Below are positions 57,001 through 64,000 of a stretch of 64,000 nucleotides of DNA, piece after piece; within the stretch, counting starts at the first letter, position 1; each line of letters opens with the position of its first letter. The notes beneath the pieces are model-generated. The model made no database searches. It was not told the origin of the DNA and saw nothing but the letters and a program-made list of their open reading frames with translations. The position numbers were made by a program, and so were the translations under genes. Source of the DNA: Climacium dendroides (Eukaryota; Streptophyta; Bryopsida; Hypnales; Climaciaceae); NCBI GenBank assembly GCA_950106755.1, contig OX467092.1, forward strand, positions 10,292,001-10,356,000, written 5' to 3'.

Positions 57001-58772
57001 ATCTTCCTAACATAAGCCTTATTGTGGACAATGTTTGTCAGATCCTACCAGTGGCAATCTGAAATTTACTTGATGAGAATGTGCGCGCAGCCATAATCAA
57101 AATGAGCCGGGTATTCCAAAGAATTTGTGCCAAAGAAGTGCGAGAAGCTGACCATGATGACATGATGCGGGATGTCATAATGGCAACTTGCGTATTGGAG
57201 AAGGAATTCCCCCCTACATTCTTAAACATCATGTCCCATCTTCCCTTGCACTTGGTCCAACAATTATTTGTATGTGGCCCCGTGCACTGCCGTTGGATGT
57301 ACCCAATAGAGCGGTACATGAAAACTTTAAAAGATTATGTCCGGACTTATGCACATCCAGAGGGTAGCATTGCAGAAGGCTATTGAATGGATGATACGCT
57401 TGGATTTTGTACTGAGTACATGCGCGAGTATACAGGGACGGTGCACCGTGTGTGGGATCCAAATGAAGACGCTATAATGACAGACGAGATTCTTCGATTG
57501 AATGCCCATCAGAAGCGGAAGATGTCAGATGAGTTTCGGAATCTTGCACATGCATTTGTATTGGACAATGCTGCATGCCTTGAACCTTGGCGCTAGTGAG
57601 TGTCTTGAACTTCATTTCAAATTCAGTCAAATTCTATATTACATTCTTTTTGTATGATGTTGTATAGCTGCTTGTACCGAGGTATGCTCATATTGACAGA
57701 AATTCATATCATAGGCAAGTTCATTGTGATGTCGCCTTCTAGGTTGCTTGTGATGTGTGACGTATTCTGTGACATCCTATGAAACATTTGTGAAAACACA
57801 TGTTGTTGGCAAGGCATGTTAAATTTGATATGGCCTGAGAATTGAGGTGTTTATAGTTATGTATTCAATAACAAGATTATTGCCCTTCATGACATGATTG
57901 ACAACTGTACCTTTGTTTGGAATGACATGTAGGGAGTACACAACCGCAAGATGCCAAAGGTGGCAAGAAAGAGAAGCATTTCGTCGTCAATTCCGCCGCC
58001 GGCACCCTACAATGGCCGTGCGATATACAGCAGACCTTGTGGATTTGCCTCCTTTTGCTTCGTGGTTGACTACACGAGTGAAGTCTTTGGAAAATGCGGG
58101 TCAACGTGTCGACAATGACGTCGTACAATACAAGCAACCACCGGAGCGATATGCAACATCACATCGTCAAATGCATGCCTTTGGCATGCATCTTCGCATT
58201 CGTACAGCAGAATTAGGGCTGGTTACACGAGATTCAGGTGTAGTAGCCTCATTCACTCAGCAACTACGTTGGGGGCTTCGCAATGGGCAACCTGTAGAAA
58301 GAACAGAGGACTATGTGGGGTACATTGAAGAGATATTGGAGTTGGACTACCGAAATCATTGTACGACTGTGCTAGTGTGTGACTAGGTTCGCGCAGGCAA
58401 TGATGTTCGATTCCCTCATGTTCAACGAGATCGCTATGGCTTTGCCATGGCAAATTTCAACCATATGGACGGCAAAGTGCATGCTAACTCTTTTGCATTT
58501 CCATTGCATGTTCAACAAGTATTCTTTTCAGACGATCCTCATAGGCGGGGGTGGAAGGTGATATGTCGTACAGATGTGAGGGGTAGACGTGGTCAGCTTG
58601 AAGGCAATCAACCCATTCCTTCAATGGTTGAAGTAGGGAATGATGAGGACTTCATGGGACTTCAACCCATTGCCTTGGAGTCAGAACCAGTGAGAGAAGT
58701 GGCAACAGAAGGTGGAATGTTCATCACACCAGCAAATGAGGCTCCAAGGCAACAAGAGGTAGATAGAATCTA
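54095..58772 (+). pseudogene. TNP2-type CACTA transposase, inactivated
   Basis: Main transposase of the element, which would cut at the CACTA ends. Early region: YRCPCLNCKGG, then a frameshift near 54425-54440. The core exon to 56010 shows DGVMRSVVDSPAWKHID, VRNMRLALALDGVNPF, STWPVLILIYN, LLKELKELWTGV and FPTYGLILG, typical of tnp2. Intron 56011-56343. Exon 56344-56691: LERHTLDPMHCEKNLCEN, LDAEELGIREEIW, MKTHDYHVLMQQ. Intron 56692-57041. Exon 57042 to about 57595: FPPTFLNIMSHLPLHLV, CRWMYPIERYMKTLK (DUF4218-like). The last exon, from about 57933, holds a DUF4216-like tail (YIEEILELDY, YGFAMANFNHMDGK). In-frame stops: TGA 54985-54987, TAG 55075-55077, TGA 57060-57062, TGA 57384-57386, TAG 58384-58386. 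Introns keep phase, so the gene was functional in the past. Confidence 0.88.
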
Positions 58773-60560
58773 GGTGGGACATGATAGGCATGGCCTTCGG
58801 ATACATCACTTCTCCCACAAAGTGCTGTGTCAAATTTGACAATAGCATTGTTATTAGACACATCACATTTAATTTCCCGTAGTTGTCATTAAAGACGTTG
58901 TAGAAGATGTTGAAAATGACATCTTTGTGGACGTGTCTAATGCACTCAAAAATTGATGTTTTCACATAATGGTATTTTGCAAGAAAGAAAGGGAAACTAA
59001 TTTTCATTATACGTAAGGGATGTGTAATTGTTGTGTTTCATTATGAACAATTGGGCATTTCAGTTACTCTTTGTGGGTTCATTGCAAGAAACATTGTTCA
59101 TTTTCTGTAGCGTTTTGACATTGTAAAACATTGTTGGCTTTTTGAAGCACGGGATCATTATATAATTCAAAAGTATTTTTTTTTTTCAATATGAGAAATA
59201 TGTCCAAAGGTAATCTGTGATGCTGAGTCGCAAATTCCATTTATGTAGTAGTGGCATTTTCAATAAGAATTGTGGCGGATCACTAATGAATGTGCATGTG
59301 CATAATTGCATATGTCCTACTTTTTTCTTTGGGGATGAAGGTTTTCTTTTTCTATCATTTGGTTTTCTTACATAGCAAACCCTTTTCACGAACGAAATTC
59401 GACAATTGTACTGCCCTGTAAATAAAAATTCATAATTTATAGAAAGGCACTTTAATTTCATGGAAATGTTTATTTAGTATAAAATATGAGCACCCAAATC
59501 CAATTATTATGTAGAGCCACATTTCACTTTAGTTGTTGTCTTTTAGTAAAAAATGTTCATGTGAAGTTTCTCTTTCAAATTTGTCATTTGCTGCTTTCCT
59601 TGCCTATTTTTTCCCTTGTCCTCCTAGCCTTCTAGCCCTCCCAAAAAAAAATGGCAAATACGCAAAGTGATATTCTACAAAAATTTGTTTGAAAATAAAA
59701 TAGGAATTTCATAGAAAAGTCTCGTGAAAACATTAGGACCAAATGAATTCTAATTTTTATTATGGTAATTTTCCTTGCTAGCTTTCTGAAATTAACATGC
59801 ATTTTTCCTCACCAGTTCTTTGAGGTATTTGATTTAATAATTTCCTTATATAATTTTTTTCTTTTCTTGGCAATATGAAGTAATTCATTGCATGGTATTA
59901 AAGTAAAATTAAATACTGAATTTCCATCCTACAAACATAGGATGCCACTAAAATCGTGGTCATCTTTACATTTTTACACCTTTAAGAATATTTGTTTGCT
60001 TCAAATGTTCTACGAATGTTCATATTAAGAGCCTTTTTGCTTGGAGGTTACAATTTATTAAACTTTCTTCACCATTTTGTATTTACCGTGTACCTCATTT
60101 TATTAATATTAATTCATGCATAATGTTTTTGGCAATATATACATGCTTTTCTATAATATTTTGGAAGCGAAGTTGGTCACGTGGAAAATTATGCCCCAAA
60201 AACTCCTACTCCACACCCTACCCAAGGTTTTTTGAACACTATGTAAGCAGCTGCCCCGTTCTGCACTTTTTTCGAAGTGGGCAACATCCTCCACGAATGT
60301 ACAGTGGCTGCCCGCAAGAGCCATCCCGAAGTCTGCTGACGTGGCAGAAGGGCGTTGTCTTTGACGTCACCAAAAAACATGTCTAGTGTTGTTGTCGACG
60401 TCATAAAAAACATGTGATGTCTTTTGGTTCTTGTTCCTGTTTTTGTTGACATCACCGAAGATCTAATAGTCACGTATGCGTTTTTTGAAAAACATAGCAT
60501 GTTTTGAAAAACGCTTTACGTTTTTTTCAACGTCACATGTTTTTGTAAAAACATAGTCAA
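58773..60560. promoter_or_regulatory. CACTA right arm and subterminal region
   Basis: AT-rich, without genes until about 60300, where gacgtc and acgtcat motifs and aaaaacatgtgatgtc-like phrases become dense, mirroring the left arm. Short ORFs across 60123-60500 are by-products. Confidence 0.55.
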
Positions 60561-60579
60561 AAACGCAGTTTTCTTAATG
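60560..60579 (-). repeat. CACTA right terminal inverted repeat (decayed)
   Basis: Read inward: CATTAAGAAAACTGCG. Compared with the left CACTATAAGAAAACG it lacks three bases at the tip. Confidence 0.65.
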
Positions 60580-62008
60580 CCGGCATACGTGGCCACGTTA
60601 TCAAGAAATTTTGGTATTTGCCAAAACTCTTTGCTTTTCATTTCAAATTGAGATTTCATTGTGTTTTCAAGCATTCTATTGTGTTTTTGAGCTCATTATA
60701 AAGGACATGGGGGTCCCTTTGTCCTAAGCTTGTCTCCTTTTGGTGTTTTAAAGCAATTTTGAACTAACTTTGTGTTAGGTGGCATTTGTAATTGAGTTCT
60801 TCTTTTGGTACTAACCCCAAGGACATTCTAGCCAAATTCTAGTGATGCCATTAGTTAGAATTCCTTGGAGCTTGCATTAATCTAATTGTTTTGGTGTTTT
60901 GAGTCTTTGTGGTTTACTAACAAACTTCTAATTGAGCTTTTCCGGAGAGGAATTTCACACCTTTGGTTATTGTAAATTTCCACTGAAGCTTAGATGTTGG
61001 AATTCATGGTCTTAGTGATGTTTATGTTATTTTAAGTGATTTGGATGAGAACCAAACCTCATACTTTATTACTAACCCACTAGTGGAGATTGACCAAAAT
61101 TTGGGCCTACCCCCCAGACGGCGAAGCTTCACCTTCAGTAACAACTTTTCCGTTTTTGTTTTGTATTGAAAGGGTCCCTATACAAAGACCCAAAGTTGGC
61201 TAAAATTTGGTGGATAACAACCAAGAATTTGTGAGTTTGAAATAAAAGACCGAAATTTGGAAGCAACCAGCCGATCACTTAATTCCTCCAAACTCACATA
61301 CATCCATCAAAAACTAAACATGGATGATGCCCGAGGGCCCCTTTTGATTTTTTTCTTGGAAAATTGAACACCATGTTTGGGTTTCTTAGAGTCAAATCAT
61401 CATAGAAAGTCCTTAGTGAAAAAATTTCAGAGATATTAGAATTGAAAGGCCAGAAAAAATTGGGCAACTCTAGGGTGCCAAAGAATATCAAAATTTCAAA
61501 AAATCAAAGCAGGAGAGTTCAAAGCCAGAGTGGGTAACTCATCTAGAGAATGAGAGGGGTTGCAAAAATCTGAATTTTGAAAGTCAACACAATTTGTCCA
61601 AAATTGGAGGTCTGTGTACCAAATAGATTGAGAGGAACAAACCAGAAGCTAGTAATTGCAATTTCACAGTTCAAAGTGCTTAACATTCAAATCAAATCAG
61701 AAGTTGAGGGGGAGTTCTCACATGCTAGCAACCAAATTCTCCATCTGTCTAAATTATTTAGTGCTTGGCCTAATTCAAAATCTCATCCGGAGCAACTAGT
61801 TCTCAATTCAAGCACATGTATAAGTGCATACCAATTGTTGAGAGACAATTAGTAGTGGAAGAGAAGAAGGCAAGGAGTTGTGAAGTGGATTAGAACCACC
61901 CATAGAGAATAGTTGACTTTTATAACCACATTTTGTTTTGAATTAGAAAACAAATAGAAAAAACAATAAAAAATAGTTTGACTTTGGGAGATGTCCTAGA
62001 GATCAGCT
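60580..62008. other. AT-rich intergenic DNA, no gene seen
   Basis: Only short ORFs without domain features. Sequence resumes here after the CACTA element. Confidence 0.6.
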
Positions 62009-63565
62009 ATAATATAGAAAAGGTTAAAGAAGCTAAGTTGGAGCTTGATTGACTTTTAAAGTCATTTAGCTAATAGTTGAAATTAGATTAGATTAGAATT
62101 CTTATGTTTTAACTTTTAAAGCCTATTGAAAAAGAAAAAGAAAAATTAGAAAGATAAAGAAAAAGTGAAAAAATAAAATAGGAGCAAAAAACAAGAAGAT
62201 TGGAAGACCAAATAATCCACGAATTTATCAACTACTAAGAATCCAAAATACGGAAGGAAATGGAAGGAGTGTATACTCAAGTGATGGATTTGAAGTTCAA
62301 ACTAGTGAAGAGAAGATCAACAACATTGAGATTAGTATTTAAACACAACCCCTTAATAGTATTTTAATTTCAATTAGAATTTTGATTTGGCTTAGCAATT
62401 AGGGCCGTAGGTGGAATTTAAGTTCAAACCGTTAGAATTATTCAAAAAGTAGAATTAGAATTTAGAATCGCATAGAGAATTCCTTTAGCATCCCAAAACT
62501 ATATTACACTTTGAAATCCAGTAAAAACTCCATCAACTAAGCTCAAAAGAAGTTTAATTTTATTTTGAATGAAAACTTAAAGTTACATCAAAAACACCAA
62601 AAGGATAAGGAAGGAACTATAAAATTAGCATGGATCAAAATTGAGAAAGTAGAAGAATAATTAAACCAAGGATAAAAGGAATTAATAGGTAAATTTTGAA
62701 GAACCGCTAATAGTCAAAATTTATTCCACAATCAATTAACATAAAAGCTCGCAAACAACACGATTTTCTTTTATTAAAAGTAAAAGTCAAAAGTGAGGGG
62801 AAATTAAAGTAACTTCAAGGGGGCAAGTAAAAAGAACTAGTGGTAAATTTTGATGAACTGGTTAACGGTCAAAATTTATTTTTAAAAATTAATTTTTTAC
62901 TGGAAATCTTGAAATAGAAAAAAATGACTTTTATCCAAAGCTAAATCAAAATCTTAAAGGTAAAATTATTTAATGGTAAGAATAGAAATAGGATTAAAAT
63001 AAAATTACCTTGAATAAAAAATCATAGTAAAAATAGATAAAAGATTAAAGGTCATCTAAAGGAATCTTAAAAAGAATTTAGAATCTAGATTAAAGTAGAA
63101 GTCAAAGATAAAAGATAAAAATAATTTTGAAATTTGAAGGTCAACAGGGTAAGTTGGTAAACCGACCAATGGTCAAACTTCTACTGTAACCAATTTTTAC
63201 CTAGACGGTCAAAAACTAGAAGTTTTCTACCTTTTAGTAAAACCTCAAAGATAAAATCAATGAACCTTGGAAGTAGAAGTAAAATCCAAAATTATCCAAA
63301 GTAGTAAGGAACATTTAAAAATTTATCCATTAGGTTAGAAGATAGTCAAAGGATAAGTTAGGGTTGGAATCTTCTAGGAAATGTTCCAAAACTAATTTTA
63401 CCTCTAATTTGGATTGATAGTAAAAGATCTAAAGTAGAATAAAGATTTAAACAAAAGTAGGTTTAAATTGAATGGAAATCAACCAAATTGACCAAATAGA
63501 GTCCAAGTCAAAATTGAGATAGAAGCTAAAAAATAGAAAATAACCATCAAAGGAAGCCAAAACCA
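62009..63565 (+). repeat. Segmental duplication, copy B (partner 31105-33068)
   Basis: Direct copy of 31105-33068 with the empty site for the CACTA-like MITE at about 62303. It has a small insertion at about 63352-63375. Non-coding. Confidence 0.9.
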
Positions 63566-64000
63566 ATGTACGGGGAGTACCGGTATTTAGTTACAAGCTA
63601 GCCGGTTGATTTTGAGAATTTTCGAATGAGGTAGAAAATTTTAGGAAGTGGTTCCGAATGAAAAAAGGAGATTTTTGGAAATGGACCAGTCAAGAAAGAA
63701 AAATTTGGCTATTTTGCCGTCCGCCCTAGGAATATGTAGAAAAATTACCAATTTATATGCCTTTTTTACAGCAAGTAACCAACCGGGTACATGCTTTTTT
63801 GGAAATTTTTTTACATGTATATAGAATTTTTTTTATATACTCAATGTATTCTTGGGACTTGGGAACTTGGGATTTCCAAAATCCAAAGAAGAGAAATAGT
63901 AATTAGTAAAGTCTACACTCTGTATAGTGCATAGTAAAGTAAGTAGGTAAGTGAGTTAATGATACTGACTGATTTATGAATTATGTGAAAGTGAAAACTG
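63566..64000. other. AT-rich intergenic DNA
   Basis: Sequence after the duplication breakpoint. No feature seen apart from AT-rich runs. Confidence 0.6.

Larger units (their letters stand above)
47510..60579. mobile_element. CACTA (En/Spm-type) DNA transposon, ~13 kb
   Basis: The left terminus is CACTATAAGAAAACG. The right terminus, read inward, is CATTAAGAAAACTGCG, a decayed counterpart. Both ends carry dense short motifs around gacgtc or acgtc. Inside are two head-to-head genes: a TNPA-like gene on the minus strand (49105-53270), apparently intact, and a TNP2-type transposase on the plus strand (about 54095-58772), broken by stops. A 3-bp target duplication is not certain (flanks ggc and ccg). 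Loss of the right CACTA terminus and of TNP2 suggests it no longer moves by itself. Confidence 0.85.

Noticed and set aside
1..64000. Organellar or bacterial origin because of low GC
   Set aside because: Spliceosomal introns, LTR and CACTA elements and lack of dense gene order argue for nuclear DNA.
1..64000. tRNA, rRNA or other structural RNA genes
   Set aside because: I looked for tRNA box motifs and rRNA-like conserved stretches and saw none convincing; a covariance-model scan would be decisive.

Overview
This window is nuclear DNA from a eukaryote, most likely a land plant or a close streptophyte relative. The evidence is split genes with GT..AG introns, an RWP-RK transcription-factor gene, a chromodomain Ty3/gypsy retrotransposon, a plant-type CACTA (En/Spm) transposon, Helitron-like ends and very AT-rich, repeat-filled intergenic DNA. 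Low GC, two or three very short introns and the repeat style would fit a bryophyte or another non-seed plant, but the species cannot be fixed from sequence alone. There is no sign of bacterial or organellar gene organisation.

Layout. 1-3430: a rearranged block of a long AT-rich repeat with 670-bp inverted ends. 3431-6172: a palindrome of two broken copies of the 3' half of the RWP-RK gene. 6190-7345: a second palindrome, made of that gene's upstream flank. 6850-14830: long repeat block copy I (MITE, AT microsatellite, ~115-bp tandem array, Helitrons), followed by ~57-bp minisatellites, a MITE and an 876-bp foldback to 18060. 18060-20090: mostly featureless. 20968-23817 (minus): the only apparently complete host gene, an RWP-RK protein with a possible C-terminal AT-hook. 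23892-30640: block copy II, collinear with copy I. 31105-33068: AT-rich DNA duplicated at 62009-63565, with a small CACTA-like MITE inserted in the first copy only. 35087-40939: a complete but dead chromovirus with 367-bp LTRs and a TTAAT target duplication. 43090-44800: more tandem arrays. 47510-60579: a ~13-kb CACTA element with an apparently intact six-exon TNPA-like gene (minus), a GC-rich block in its first intron, and a head-to-head, stop-riddled TNP2 transposase pseudogene (plus).

How it fits together. The RWP-RK locus looks like the seed of local amplification. Its two flanks were copied, inverted and joined to the AT-rich repeat block through microhomology junctions, while the exons encoding the DNA-binding domain remain single-copy. 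Pairs of near-identical blocks let younger insertions be dated relative to the duplications by their empty sites. The inactivating stops in both large transposons are all TGA or TAG, never TAA, which fits decay of methylated CG and CHG sites. The TNPA-like gene in the same CACTA element has escaped this.
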